64,000 nucleotides of DNA from Populus alba (Eukaryota > Streptophyta > Magnoliopsida > Malpighiales > Salicaceae), in contig NC_133297.1 of NCBI RefSeq assembly GCF_005239225.2, forward strand, positions 4,906,392 through 4,970,391, read 5' to 3'. Positions 9,845-23,470 of this stretch are shown in pieces; positions within the stretch are counted from its first letter, which is position 1; every line of letters starts with the position of its first letter. A program made the position numbers and the translations under genes. The notes under the pieces are model-generated. The model saw only the letters and a program-made list of their open reading frames with translations, had not been told where the DNA came from and did not search any database.

Positions 9845-12800
9845 CAATATATTAGTTTCATCAAGTTTGGTGCTTGGATAGCAACCACATTGTAAGAGAG
9901 TAGGAAGCATAGTAATGAAAATCGACCTGTTCAAGGGCTGTGTATTATTGGTTTGACGGTTTATTTGAGTTAAATAAACAATTTCAATTTAATTTTTTTA
10001 AGTTAGAAGTCTAGTTTTTTTTTAAAAAAAAAAAATTTATAAAAAGTTGATTTTAATTGGGTCACAAATTGACTAAATTAATAAATTAGATTAATTTAAA
10101 AGTTGATTTTTATTGGACACTCAACACGGGTTAGAAACAAATTGATCAGGTCTTAGATCAAATTAAAAGGCTAATTTGGATTCAATAAATGTTGATAAAA
10201 AGTAGAGATTAAAAATGTTAAAAAATAATATAAATCATATATTAAGTTTTATAGAACAGTTTAAAATTTTAAATTAAAATTATTCTTTGATATGGTATCA
10301 AAGTTTTAATAACTAAACGATTACGAGTTTCAAATCTCATTATTGTATCATTTTTTCTTTTAATTAAAATTAATTAATATAAGGTAGTGCGGGTCTAATT
10401 CTAAATCATGCAAATTTCAAGTTAAAAAGTTTTAACTTGAGGGAATGGATTTAAACATTTGTTATTTATTATATTAAAATATTGAAGAACAATTTAAAAT
10501 ACCTTACCCTGTCTCATATTAATTTAGCACTCATGATCTCTTTTAGTAAATATCTCATTAACTTTAAAAAATTTTACTTCATTAATAAATCATTTTTGTT
10601 ATGCCAACTAAACCCACAAATAATGAAAGAAAACTATCCTGAAAAAGCAAAAGCGAGCAAACGTCTCCTTCAAGTTGTCGAAATGATGATTGGATCACCA
10701 AACTAACGACTGAGGGGGGCAATTCACTATTCAATTCCACCATCCGTAATGGTAACAAACCATAATTCATATTGGATTTTTCTAATATTTATATTATTAA
10801 TTAACATATAATTAATTATATGGGGCACAATGACTCTCCAAAGTAACAGATGCATAAGTCAATGTCGAAGTCAGACATGAGTCATTCTCAAAATAAAGAT
10901 AAAAAAAATGGTCAGAGACAAGTCTTCACCGGACATTATCCAATTAATTTTGTGTATGTGATCAATGGGCGGCCTTGACTTGGAGGTCATGCCCGCCATT
11001 AGCTTCAGAAATGAGCTCCGAAGTACTGTAGCATATTTACACGCCAAGAAGAAGAAGAAGAAGCTGTATGTATGTTGATAATACAAAAATATTATTTAAG
11101 AAAATTTTTGAGATCACAATCCTAGAATAAAATATCTATAAATTGAAACCATGTTTATATTCTTAATAAAACTATGAGATAAAATCCTTTATTTTCTCAT
11201 TTAAAATCCAAAAATTTAATTAACCTTTTAATATGGAATGAAAAACAAGATATCTATCAAATCTTCAGCTTAAAGTGAAAGTCGTCATGGCATAATTCTC
11301 GCACTTAACTTCAATATTCGTGATATGATATATTGAAAAATAACTCTATAATAACTTTAAATGATGAGTATAGTGATTAAGAAAATTTATTATTTTTTTA
11401 ATTTTTTGAAATCAGAATTTAGGATAAATAGAAAAGTTTTATTACCCTAAATGCATCGCATATATAAAAGTGATTTACTCTCGCATAAATTGAGTTAAAA
11501 TTACACCCATGAACGTTGAGAAAAAAAAAAAAAAAAAACAAAAATCTCTCATTACTAACGTCAGAAACAAATCCTCATTAAATTTATCATTTTTTTTTTA
11601 AAAAAAAACACAAATTGTCAAACTTTATGTCCAACCTGATGCTGCCCGGCCCATATATGTCATTTCATTTCGAGTTACATACATAAAAGCATCACATGCT
11701 TTCTTCACTGGATTCCCAGCTTTCTTTTTGAGCGAACGGCCCCTAACTTTCTATGTTCTTTTATGCGAAACACATACATCAAGCTGCCATGGGGAGAGGC
11801 TCTCTACAAGAGAAATGAACTATTAAAAAAAAACTTTAATATCAAAATAAAAACACATGAAATTGATTTATTTAAAATAATCTTAATTAATACATATTTG
11901 CCTTGATCATTGAAAAGCATGCAAAATTCGTCATTTTTATAACCCTTTCAGCCCAAACATACTTTTATTAAAATATCTATATTACGTTATCAAATACACA
12001 TAAATCAAAATATCCTCTCCATAATCATAAAATTCATAGAAATGTTTTCTCTTTCATGATTCTTTCTTTCTAAAATCTAAATCAATATTCTAAACCTAAA
12101 TGAAAGAGCAAGAAGCAGCAATTAACCCACTCAAAACCCACTAATCTGCCTTTAGCGGTACCATGTTGTTAATGACAGAAAAACAATAATTTAGCAGAGG
12201 TTGACAAAGGCATGTAGCTATGACAATGGCTGTGATCATGTCTAATTTCATATCGGAAAAAAGGATCATCTTTTCCCAACACTTGGTCTGTATAATTGAG
12301 TGGACACTATACTAAAAAATGGCGGATGCTGAGAGTTGACATTTCTACGCTAATGGAATCCATGTGTTGGTAGAAGAGAAGATCCATGTGTACTCCTCGC
12401 CAGCAAATTTTTAATCCAGAATCACTTCAAGTCAGGAGCCACGAACATGTTTGTGGCTAATTTATTAGTCCAGCAAGTGAACTGATGACGATAACCGACA
12501 TTTTGATTACATCGTGACTGAAGATATGAAGTAGTACCCCACATCCTACGATGCCTGGCTGCACTACGGTTTGGATTTTTCTTATGCAACTGAAGGGGAT
12601 TGTTTCTATTGGATTCAAGAGATCATCAATTTTTCATAATTACGAAAAGAAGATGGAAGTGAAAAGATTAATCGTAGCAATTTCAACCTTTTCCTGCAAG
12701 ACAAACAAGCAATCATATGCAGAATCATCGTAGAAGATTTTGTGAAGAAATTCTTCCTACAATTATTGTATGTTTTCATCGATCACCATTCCACAATCCA

Positions 12801-13699
12801 CGGAAAACCACCCGAGAAGGATATGCCGGTTACCTGTTGCAAGCATTGTCGACATACATGAATGATGACAAAAAGAACTGATATTTTTTAGAATAAAAAC
12901 TACACTCCATTTTTCCATACCCAAATATTTTTTATGCTATTTTTGCAGGAATATTTGGTGTTTTTAAATTAATTCTATCCACTTTTTTTTTTTTTTTTTT
13001 TTTTAAGGTGTAAGTACCTTGTCTTAGGGTTGGCAGTACTTAGCATCTACAGATTTTCTCCCCCATGTTCCCATGAATTTAGTGGTTGGTTTTGATTCAT
13101 GATCTTATGATTTTAGTGTTTTGAGAAGCAATCCCAATCATGCCCCAATGTTCAGCAGCTATGTCCCCATGATTTGTACATTCATTTTTCCCATGATGTC
13201 ATGATCATAACCCTCGTAACTACCAACTATACTATTATAATTATAACCCATAATTTTATCTAAATGCTAGCTCTTTATTGACATTCCAACAATGTTTTTG
13301 TTACCTTTAAAAGTCCATCATTCAAGTCTAGTTTCATGCTAAGTTAAGAACCATGACTCACACAAAACCAATACATACATTATTTGCCAAATTCACTACT
13401 ACCCAATATATGTTGCAACTATCCTTTGTAGTTGAATTTTAGGTAATATGTATTTGTTAGCGCATCATCATGCCTATAACTCTAACAGACCAACCTCATT
13501 AGAAAAGCATGATGTCCTCATCGGAATAAAGATGAGGTATTCTTGCACTTTATTTTTGAATTGCTATAAATCTGTGTCTTTTTCCCATAAAACCTCCAAG
13601 TTTATCTCTCATTTGACTAAAAACTCAGCTATTTGATTCTTTTTATGCTGGCCAAGTTGACGATGATCTTGTCAAACTGTTTGTGAATCGTCGGAGGAG
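9204..13699. other. Intergenic region, no gene recognised
   Basis: The region is AT-rich with poly(A)/poly(T) runs (about 9811-9844, 11519-11538, 12982-13003). At 10293-10303 TGGTATCAAAG differs by one base from the tRNA-iMet primer-binding site start TGGTATCAGAG and may mark a decayed LTR element. The short ORFs here (for example 10482-10706 and 12551-12733) lack recognisable motifs or coding character and are left out. Confidence 0.5.
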
Positions 13700-16600
13700 A
13701 TCTTTATGACATACTTCATTTTAGATCCTCTTGATCTTCATGGAAGGGTCTTAAATGGATTACATGAAAAGTTGGATGAAGCTTTAGTTGTTCTAGAGAT
13801 TTTAATCTATAGGCAATAACCCTTATTTTTTCCATGATTTTAAAAGGTCTATCATATCTTGGCACCAACCCTTGATGCTTTGACTTTTCCAAAATTTTCT
13901 TCCTGATTTGTGGAGTTAATTTGAGCAACACCTTGTCGCCCTCATTGGATTTCAACAGTCTTTGTTTCTGGTTAGCATACTTCAACATCATTTTTCTAGC
14001 TTTACATACACAAGCTATCTTCGACTTGCTTAAACAATTCTTGTCTTTCCATCACAAACCTATATGCACCTGGACTTTTACCATCTGATTTTTGCACAAT
14101 AATCTTGGTAGAAGTTTGGGGTTGTGTCCCAAAACCAATTTAAATGGGCTTACTTCCATTGCCAAGGGCTTTTAAAGATTATTTCAATCAATTTTGTTGC
14201 ATTGTTGTCCTGTAGAATCTCAAATATTCCTAAAAAAAAAACATTTATCCTTTCAAGCTTCCCATCGGTTTGTGGATGGTTGGCAATGAAAAACTTCAGT
14301 CTTGTCCTTATCTTATTAAACAACACTCTTTATAATCTGCTTGTGAATCGCATATCATGATCACTTTCAATATTAGAAGCCACTCTAAAATACTTTACCT
14401 CATTTCAATAGAATAACCCAATGACAATCTCATTTATACACATTATCAGGGTAGCCATAAATACTGCATACTTGATGAATCTATCTACGTTATCATTACC
14501 ATGTTTATGCCATCCACCTTTAGAAACCAAAAAATGAAGTCTATCGAAACTGACACCCAAGGCTTATCTTGAATTGACAACGGTTGTAACAACCCTGCCT
14601 CTCATTGTCATAAGGTCTTGTCTTACTAACACATTAGATAAGTCTTAATGTAAGGTTATACGTCTCCATCCATCTTTGGCTAATAATAAGTCTGGAACAA
14701 AAAAAAAACATGCATCCTTTCTCTACTTGGAAGTCCAGCCTACTACAGGTTATGAGTCTTCGTTATCAAATACTTTGGTAGCTCTTCTCTTGGCACAAAG
14801 ATCCAACCATTTTTTTCATATATTAGCATCTTGTATTGTCCCTTCTTGTACAAGATCAATTAGCTTATTGTACGTTGCATCTTCCCTAACAGCTTGACGA
14901 AGTCAATCCAACGTATCTAACTCCACATACATAATAGTACAAATGGTAGCAATTACTTCATGTATGCTGAGTGCATCCGTAATTTGATTATACCTCCCTA
15001 GTTTATGCTCTTATATAAAGTCATATTCAACTAAGAATTCTTGACATCGAGCTTGCCACTGCGACAACTTCTTTGATATCTTGAAGAAGGTGTTAACAAT
15101 GCTATTGGTCTTAATAATGAATCTCGGTCCCAATAGGTATACTCTCCATACAACAAGGCAGTGCATTGTTGTCGTCATTTCTTTCTTACGGATCAAGTTT
15201 TTTTGTTCAACATCATTCAAAGTCTAACTCTTAAAAGCAATCTAATGTCTCTCTTGTACTAACACTCCCCCAATAGCCCTAATTGAAGCATCGATATGCA
15301 CTTTGGATGGCCTCTCAAAATCAAACAGCCCCAAGACTAGAGCAAATGTTACCGTTGTCTTCAACTTCTCAAAGGTTTGATAGTAATCAACTGACCATTC
15401 TCATCTCTAATTATTCTTTAGAGGATCTGAAAGAGGAACTATTTTCTTGCTATAGCCCTCAATGAATCATCTGTAATAGTTTATAAGCCTAAAAAAAGAT
15501 CTTAACTTTGGGATTGTCTTCAGTACAAACCATTCAAAACTGACTTGAATCTTCCATGAATCCACCTTCACATGTCCCTCCCCAATTAAGTGGCTTAGAA
15601 ACATAATATTAGACTTTGTAAACTCATATTTTTCTCTCTTTACAAACAATTCATGCTCCTTTAATCTATTCAAGACTTTCAAAAGATGAATTGTGTGATC
15701 TCTCATCCCTTTACTATATATTATAATATCATCTAAATAGACAACAACAAAGTTGTCTAGAAAATCATACAAGACATCACCCACCTATAAGATTACAAAA
15801 TATTGCTAGAGCATTTGTTAAACCAAACAACATAATCAAGAATTCACATGCACAATACCTCATTACACATGTCATTTTATGCTCATCCTCTTCAGCAATT
15901 CTGACTTGCCAACACCTAGATCGCAAATCTTGCTTTGTAAAGATAGAAGCCCTATATAATCTGTCCGATATGTCTTGAATTAAAGGAACAAGATATTTAT
16001 TTTTAATTGCCACTTTATATAGTGTTTAATAGTCTACACACATGCGAAGCCTCTTATCCACCTTTTTTTGAAACAAAAATGGAGCACCGTAAGGAACCTT
16101 TGACTAGAATCAATCAACTCTCCCAAATGTTTCCTCATCTTTACCAACTGCATAGGTGATATTCAGTGGGGAGGATGAGATGGTGGCTTGACACTAACTC
16201 AATATGATGATCTATAGCCCTCTTTGTGAGAGTTTCTTCAGTAGCTGAGGTGGCATCACATTCTCAAATTGTTGTAGCACATTAGTAATTTCTTTTGACA
16301 ATTCATTATAATAGTTTGATTTCTCATCCACTATTGTCACAAGAAACACTCCCTACCTTTTTATATGCATTTTCAATGAAAATGGTCGAGATTAGGCTTT
16401 TTCCACCCTTAGTGGCATTTTTCATTGCGATATTGCAATATGGGACAAAACATGGGCAACCCACACTTGTAATCATAACTCCATTCAAATATGGAATCAA
16501 AAAAATCTTGTCTTTTCTTAAGAAATCAAGATAAAAAATGATATCATAATCATCTAAATTCATAACCAACACATCTTGCTTACCTCTCCATCGATCCAAC

Positions 16601-17040
16601 ATAATCGGCACATCATAGGACATACATGTAATCTTCTATGCCTTAGAATTGACTGCCTTCATGGAGGTGCAGCTACTGCTCAATCCCAAACCAAAATCTT
16701 TCACCAATCAATCAGCCATAAATGTGTAGGTCGCACATCATAGGAGTGTTTGTTACTACCCATTTTAGAATGGCAATAGTTTCTTCGACATCTTTCGATC
16801 GTTCACTCAATTTTGTTGCAAGAGAAATCGACAAACTTTCAGACCTTTTAACGTTTTCCATAGCTTCCTTCAATCAATCATTAATAGAGCATTTGTCACC
16901 TTTTTTCTCTTTTCTTATCAAAGTCTCAAGAAGCATCAATTATTCCTGGATAACTTACATGACTTTGGGCTGCACAATCTTAGAACCAATCGCACTCAGA
17001 TATTTTATTATAACCAACCAACAAGGGGTTTGAATTTTAG
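13700..17040 (-). mobile_element. Degenerate Ty3/gypsy LTR retrotransposon (internal region)
   Basis: Read on the minus strand from right to left, pieces of a gypsy polyprotein appear in the canonical order. At 16324-16623 a protease-like segment has LDDYDIIFYLDFL, a decayed form of the retropepsin-associated region. Reverse transcriptase lies at 15777-16013 (SIFTKQDLRSRCWQVRI) and 15467-15784, including the catalytic YLDDI core. RNase H is at 15011-15220 (KKEMTTTMHCLVVWRVYLLG). The integrase C-terminal part is at 13716-13991 (GDKVLLKLTP, then LKLHPTFHVIHLRPFHED). RT before RNase H before integrase identifies Ty3/gypsy rather than copia. The frame is broken many times by stops and shifts, so it is inactive. 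I found no flanking LTR pair, target-site duplication or primer-binding site, so the outer limits are approximate. It is an ordinary plant genome element and not a gene of the host. Confidence 0.9.
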
Positions 17041-18159
17041 AACCTCCATTATTGTACTAAAATTATTTTCTCCCATTATTTGTATATATTAAAAACACTA
17101 TGGACCAAAATATATTATGAATTAAAATAATGAAATTATCATTTAACATACTACAAGATAGACATGTAGTTGGAAACAAGTTCTGGTATTCGATATCAAA
17201 GGATGATATTGTCATAAAAGACTCCACAAAATATCATCTACAAAAATATTCAAATTTCCAAGGAAAGGAATCACATTCCTACATAAAATTCTCCTTTTCA
17301 TGGTGGTATTGGAGAACATTAGATTCTTGAAATTAATTTGATAGTTTTTTTTTATCTTTTCACCGTTTCTTGATTTGTGCATGTAGTCTGGTTATTGTTC
17401 CATGTAGTCTGGTTATTGATTTGTGATTGATGGGACAATTAAATTTGATAGTTTTATGAAAACCGAACACTAGAATTCTTAGATTCTATTAAGAAAAAAG
17501 CCACAATTAGGATTCCTTAATTTTGTTTTTAAAATCCTAGCAGATTCCCGTAGACCAAGCACCATGAGTTTAATTATTGGATTTGATTCACAGCCATGGT
17601 ATTCGATTTATACACATCCATTACAATATAAGAATTAATTGATGCAGCTAGCTAGTACTCATCTGTTAGCTATTTGAATACATTTAAATACAAAAAAAAA
17701 AAAAAATTCCCATTTGAAACCCGAAATCTAGCTAGCATAAAGTTTGGCTAAGGTTAACACGCAATACACAACAACTTCATGTCTTCAAGAGATACTTTAC
17801 AAGACAGAATTTTCTATAAAGAGATGCTTTTTCTATTGAAGATTTTCTTTGGAGTGGTGGGCGCTTTGGAAGAGAAAGAACGGAGATTTTGTTAAAGGAA
17901 TAATGAGGGAGAAAGAGGGGTCGTGAATGCTTGTGTGCGTGTTCTTTTTTTAGGCCGAGAATTGTAATATTGCGAACTATAAAAGGATATTATAATATGC
18001 TGACATATACATATGATGGAGCCTAGTACATGACATAACTTCACTTGGTAAATAAAATTAAAACTACATGGAAAAAATATTTGAGTGTACATTATTTTGG
18101 GAAAGAAAGTTTTCGCAGCTAAAACGTGAATATTATAACTAAGGGGGACTTAATATGTG

Positions 18160-18330
18160 TTTGGAAGTATGTTAGTGATTGTAATTTAAAGTGTTTTTTA
18201 CTTAAAAATGTATCAAAAAAAATATTTTTAACATTAACTTATTAAAATGATAAAAAAATATAAAATTAAAAAATTAAAATTTTAATATAACATAGTTTAA
18301 TCTGGGTTTTCAAACAGTGCTTAAACAAAA
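18160..18330 (+). repeat. AT-rich dispersed repeat copy
   Basis: It runs from TGTTTGGAAGTATGTTAGTG through a GTGTTTTTTACTTAAAAATG core and an A/T-rich middle to GTTTTCAAACAGTGCTTAAAC. The same order of motifs recurs at several other sites in this window, in both orientations. I remember this pattern as very common in poplar genomes. Confidence 0.6.
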
Positions 18331-18957
18331 AGAAAATGTTAAGCTGGTTATTTAAATGTCAACAGCAGAAATCGTCAATTATTTGCTTGATGACAGATAT
18401 TCTTAATATGGGCTGATTTAATTAGGCAAAAGCTACAACGCATTTAAGACACCTGTTAATAATGCATTTATTGTGATTCATTTATTATTAGATTGTGATA
18501 AAAAAATCAGATAAAATATTAATTTATACGTTAATATTTTCAGGAGTTCAAACTAAATTCTATAAATAAAAAGGAAATGTAGGTAAGTTTAAATCATTAA
18601 ATCATTTTTAACAAGTGTTTCCAGGACCTCTCTGTTAACCGGACTCATTTAATTATTCTCCCAAGTCCACACGAAATAATCTCACATGTTGATTCACTGC
18701 TGGGAAACATGGAGAATGTGCACACGATTCTTATCATGGTGGAAAGTGTATTGGTGTATACCATAAATTTTAGATCAGCTTATTACTCAACGGCAGCCAT
18801 TAATTAACAAGAGGCAAATTTCAGAAAAAAAAGCCTGGTATATATTATCTTATGGCATCGTTTGGAGTATATGATTTGTTAGAAATGATTTAATTTTCAA
18901 GAACAAGGTGTCAGAAATGATTTAATTTTAGATCATAAATCTTGTACTGTTTTCTTT

Positions 18958-19041
18958 GCTATCTACTCAACTATTATCTAAAAAAACTTATAATTAATTG
19001 CTATCTACTCAACTATTATCTAAAAAAACTAATAATTAATC
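18958..19041. repeat. 42-bp direct tandem duplication
   Basis: Two consecutive 42-bp units start GCTATCTACTCAACTATTAT at 18958 and 19000 and differ at only a few bases. It is a simple local duplication in non-coding DNA. Confidence 0.85.
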
Positions 19042-20064
19042 TCACAGCAAGGTTTTCAAGGAAAGTGCAACCAACCTTGTTCAAAGAACATGTATTAATC
19101 TTGCTTTGAGATATCTTTTTTTCATACCAACTACCAAGCACAGGGTTATAAACTATGTATGCATCTACTGCTGCTAAAAAGTTTTGATAAAAATATGAGT
19201 TAAGATATTAATTATTAGAGTGCCTGAGTTGACAAAATAAACTAAAATATGTGGTTCCTTTTGATAAAATCTATGCTTGGGAACATGTATGATCTCGTGT
19301 TCTTGTCAAAACAACTGCAAGTTTTACTGATGCGAAATAGACGAAGGTACGTATGGGAGTTAAACCATGTGACTCTCGAAGGATAGTTTGGAATTGAAGA
19401 AAAAGGTGGGCAGATATATTGGGTCATGATGGGATATTTACAGCAAGATTCCTTCGTCTTCAAACGAGGTCACATGGTCAGACAAGCTAGCCTTGTGGAG
19501 AAGAAAGAAGAGGAGATTTATAACCCTGTACTTAGGAAAATATATATAATTGACGCAGCGTATGGCGAGGATTACGTTAACAGGCCGCTGCATGAGTTAC
19601 CTAGCACAATCACACTGAAACGGAGGAAATATTGATAAGAAGGAGAGAATATATACTAGCAAATATATAGAAATTAAACAAGTGTGAGAGAGGAGAAGAA
19701 AGGGAAAGAAATTTGGTAGATAAAGGTCATGGGATCCATTGTCAATTAATTAAAGATCACCAGTGTGAAGGAGGCCTTGGTGGTTTGTCATAAATAGCCA
19801 AAACAGATACTGTAGAGAAAACCTATCAGTTTGTGTACTTTAATTTGGAGATAATCCACACAACTACGGGTCAACACAGTACAAGCTTGCAAAGAAATTT
19901 CAACAGTTCAGGACTTGAATGAAAGGCGTAGATCATGGCCACAACAGCTATGCTTTCCCTTTTCTCTTGTTCCCGTATTGTATGAACTTCTTTTCCTCAG
20001 AAAGCATTAAATATTCATTTATTTCTACAACCATGAACTGTATTTTTTCCCCTCAGAGCTATGT

Positions 20065-20107
20065 TTCTTCTTCTTCGTCTTCTTCTTCTTCTTCTTCTTC
20101 TTCTTCT
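20065..20107. repeat. TTC trinucleotide microsatellite
   Basis: A run of TTC units is interrupted once by G and followed by a poly(T) stretch. It produces an artificial poly-serine ORF on the plus strand. Confidence 0.9.
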
Positions 20108-20823
20108 GTTTTTTTTTTTTTCTCTCGCTTAAAGGTTGCCTTGGCCAACAATAATAGAGGGCCTAGCTATTAAAGGCCTTCAATGAATCTGTAAAAGCTT
20201 GCAGGGTGTAGGCACTATGAAATATGAATTATTTGGCCTAAAAGGAACACATCCGAATGCATTGAATACTCGTCGACAAAGCAAATGAGGAGGAGGTGCA
20301 ACTCCTCCCAATAGCACTGCAGCTATGACAGAGACAAACCCTACAGAAAAACTCTCCGATATCACCAAAAAACCCCAACCGGCCAGCTAGATCACTCACA
20401 GAACACACCCATCAGTAAATATTTCTTTAACAATTGACACCAACAAGTTATCCAATAATACCCTCATACTTATGCATCAACTTTAATTAGTTGTATAATT
20501 TATACGTATTAAGAAATATAGCTGATTACATTTATCAAATTAAACAAATAAAGATCACTATCACCGGAGGAATTGTGAACAAAAAAAAAAAAGATGAGGA
20601 AAACGAGCTTAAGAACTTGAGCCATCGATGATTCGAGAAAGTCTTACATTATTTTATTAACAGCTTACAGAAAACATAGCACAAATTAACCAAAACTCGT
20701 GATGAAAAAAAAAAACACTTAAAAAAGCTGAACAACTTACAATTAATTAGCTTTCTTCCACTCTATCAACGCACAAAACCAAAGAAGTACTTTCGGAACA
20801 GCCCTGTGGACACTCCTTTTCTT

Positions 20824-21674
20824 TTAACACATGACATCCTTGAGAAGCTTGTACCTGCGTGTAGTAGGCCTTGGAGAAGGAATCCCACTTGGGTTCTTTC
20901 CCTTCTGATCACTACTGGTAGTGCTATTCTCTTCGCGATCATGTTGCTTGATTTTATGATCACCTGAATACTCTGATCGTTTTGTGATCACTAGTGTTCC
21001 GCTATCATGTTCAGCTCCTGATTTCTTTGAAGAGTTTCCATGTCTTGCATTTCTCTCTTCACTTTGACACCAATCACACTGCTCAATTGGCTCTGAAAAT
21101 TCGCCGTAGTAATTGCTACAATACCTATATTTTAAGAGAGAAGAAAAAATCAAAATTTCAACATGTGATCATATGATGAGATGGTAAGTATGCCCATGAT
21201 TATGATGATTAGGTGGTAGTCTTGGTAGTTGGTGCTTGGTGGGTGTGGCGTGGAAATCCATTTTTCTTTTCCCAATTTACAGTAGGATAGGAAAGATAAC
21301 TTAACCTCAGTGATTAAACCCAGGAAGAACAACCCAGTACTTTAAAACCGAAGAAAACTTGCCGGGGGAAATCTATCTTTGGGTGAAAAAGAGATTAATC
21401 CAGTTATGGGCAGCTATCAAACTAAGTTGATGGTGATGATGATGATGCAAAGATTGAGATATGTTTCCATAAATGGACATGTATGTTCATATATAATTGT
21501 GTATGATGCCACCATGATGGTGGGTGAGGAGCTAGCTAGGTAGCTAGAAAAGGGAAGAAAAGAAAGAAAGCATTACAAGTGTTGAAAACGGTTGCGACAT
21601 TTGTTGCAACGGAAGAGTTTGTCAGGGAAACCGACGTCGCCGCACATGCAACATACTGTTTGAACATCAACCAT
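20824..21674 (-). CDS. Small PHD-finger protein
   Basis: Two exons on the minus strand, 21577-21674 and 20824-21124, are joined across a GTAATG...ATAG intron to give 132 residues. The first half is a complete PHD finger with C4HC3 spacing: C8-x2-C11, C23-x2-C26, H32-x2-C35, C49-x2-C52. The intron falls directly after H32, inside the finger. Residues 60-132 are polar and basic (SGDHKIKQHDREEN, then SPRPTTRRYKLLKDVMC) and probably disordered. PHD fingers usually read histone H3 tails in the nucleus, so a chromatin or transcription role is the family expectation; ligand and partners are unknown. I chose the ATG at 21674 because the protein from there opens with VDVQTVCCMCG, as in similar plant proteins. 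An in-frame ATG further upstream (21929) would add a hydrophobic, serine-rich stretch that looks like leader DNA. The leader is rich in GA/CT repeats. Confidence 0.85.
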
Positions 21675-22204
21675 TTGATCAAGCTTAGCTTTATTCGATA
21701 AAACTGGAAATATAAAGAGAACCCCAGGGGAAAAAAAAGAGAGAGATTTTGAACTGGAAGAAGAAGAAGAACAACAACAACAAGTTACACGTATATAAAC
21801 AGAAAGAAGGTGGGAGAGAGGGAGGGGGGGCAAGAACACTGGGTTTTGAGTCGGTGTGGGAATCCCACAGAAGGAAAATAATTGATAAATAATTATAGAA
21901 GAGAGATCAAAGAAGAGAAATATATACACAGGTAGACCACAGGTTGCTTGCAGTCGTTTTCAGTTAGGAGAAAGAGAGTGAGAGAGAGATGTGAACCTTA
22001 AATTTTAAGAGGGGAAAATGACAATTGTGTCCCCTACTGAATTTGCTTGCTTTAATTTTATTTCTTTCCTGAATTCTTTTTTCCTTTCTTCTGTTTGGTT
22101 CTGGTTCATGCTTCTGCCTTTTATCATTAGCAGTTATAATTTGTATCACGCGCTTGCCCTCATGGTCACGGTGTTAAGCCTGGACGATTCACGATTTGAT
22201 TTTA

Positions 22205-22410
22205 ACAAGGTTTTAATGGGTGTTTAAAAATATAATAATTATTTTTTAAAAAATATTTTTTATTTATAAAATATATTGATATAGCATTTTTTTTAAAAAA
22301 AAATTTATAATAGCACATCAAAATAATTTTAAAAAATAAAAATAATAATTTTAAATAAAAAAAATTAAATATTTAAAAAATACGATTTCAGCTGCATTCT
22401 CAAATAACTC
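22205..22410 (+). repeat. AT-rich dispersed repeat copy
   Basis: It has the same layout as the copy at 18160: an entry near TAAAAATATAATAATTATTT, a middle containing TAGCACATCAAAATAATTTT, and an exit ATACGATTTCAGCTGCATTC. The sequence is diverged. Confidence 0.5.
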
Positions 22411-23289
22411 ATCAATAAAAGTTGGTCTAATTAAATTTTAAAAATTTGTTAGTTAATCCGTAACTTAGTGGATTCGATCAAAATTCAATTTAACTTTTTA
22501 ATATTTTTAATATAATATTATTTTAATATTTTAAAAATAAATTTTCAATTGATTTAATTAACTCAAATTAAATCAATCAACCCGTAATCATAAGTTGAAA
22601 TTAATAATTTTACATGATATTTACTCCTCTTTGATTTTTACATACTTCTCAAATTAATTTTACACGATTTATTTTATTTAACATGAGTAATTAAAGTATT
22701 GATTTTCACCTAAAAAAGATAATATCTATTTGAGAGGCATTTAAAATTCAATTATGTTTACTAACAACCAACCGATTTTCCAATATTGAAATGGTTATTT
22801 ATAGTATTTTGTTTTATCCATTAGACGTATTCTTATAATTATTTTTGTTATAAGAAATATTCAAATTCAAGTGTACAGAAAATTGCAGCCCCCGAGTAAA
22901 TAAGATTATCAAGGATAAGAAGAAAAACTATTTTTGTTTACATGCTTTATTTAAAAAAAGAAAAAAATGTATGATTATAGAATAGTCTGAAAGAAGTAGA
23001 GTTACACGTGCCATCCAGGGAGAGTGGGATTTGTGTTTCTCAGGAGGTAAAAATGGAAGGGAGAGAAGTCTTGAAAAAAAAAAAAAGTAAGATAATTGGT
23101 CAACGTCGTACTGTTGTAGTATGTAACAAAGGATGGGATATAGTTGTCATTATATCAAATACCTTTAAACGAGAAGTCTATAACTCCATAGCCATTATCA
23201 TAAAACAATTGAAAAGGCTGCTCAAATGGTTTTGTTACTATGCTTCGCACCTGCATAATGCACGCTTCAATTGTTGAAGTTTTATGCTG

Positions 23290-23470
23290 AGGTAGTTTTT
23301 GTGTTTAAAAATATATTTAATTTAAAAAATTAAAATTATTTATTTTTAGTATTTTCATGATTTTGATATATTAATATTAGAAAAATATAAAAAAATTTAT
23401 TAAAATATATTTTCAAATAAAAATATTTTTCAAAAACAATATGCCTCATAATTCCAAACAGATATTTATA
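23290..23470 (-). repeat. AT-rich dispersed repeat copy, inverted
   Basis: The reverse orientation of the family is indicated by TTTTGATATATTAATATTAG followed by a TTAAAATATATTTTCAAATA segment and the end ATTCCAAACAG. Confidence 0.5.

Larger units (their letters stand above)
17041..20823. other. Intergenic region between the retroelement and the PHD gene
   Basis: This is AT-rich spacer. The 18-bp sequence CATGTAGTCTGGTTATTG occurs twice, at 17379 and 17401. A dispersed-repeat copy, a 42-bp tandem duplication and a TTC microsatellite are listed separately. An ORF at 19426-19635 (69 codons, basic and acidic residues mixed) has no recognisable motif and is not called. Confidence 0.45.

Noticed and set aside
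17041..17460. LTR of the gypsy element
   Set aside because: I compared the flanks by eye and found no matching sequence at about 13000-13700.
19919..20173. 84-codon ORF with a serine run
   Set aside because: The serine run is the TTC microsatellite and the rest has no coding character.
21675..21929. Upstream in-frame extension of the PHD protein
   Set aside because: The extra residues are hydrophobic, serine-rich and GA/CT-repeat encoded, typical of a leader, and the start at 21674 fits the protein family better.
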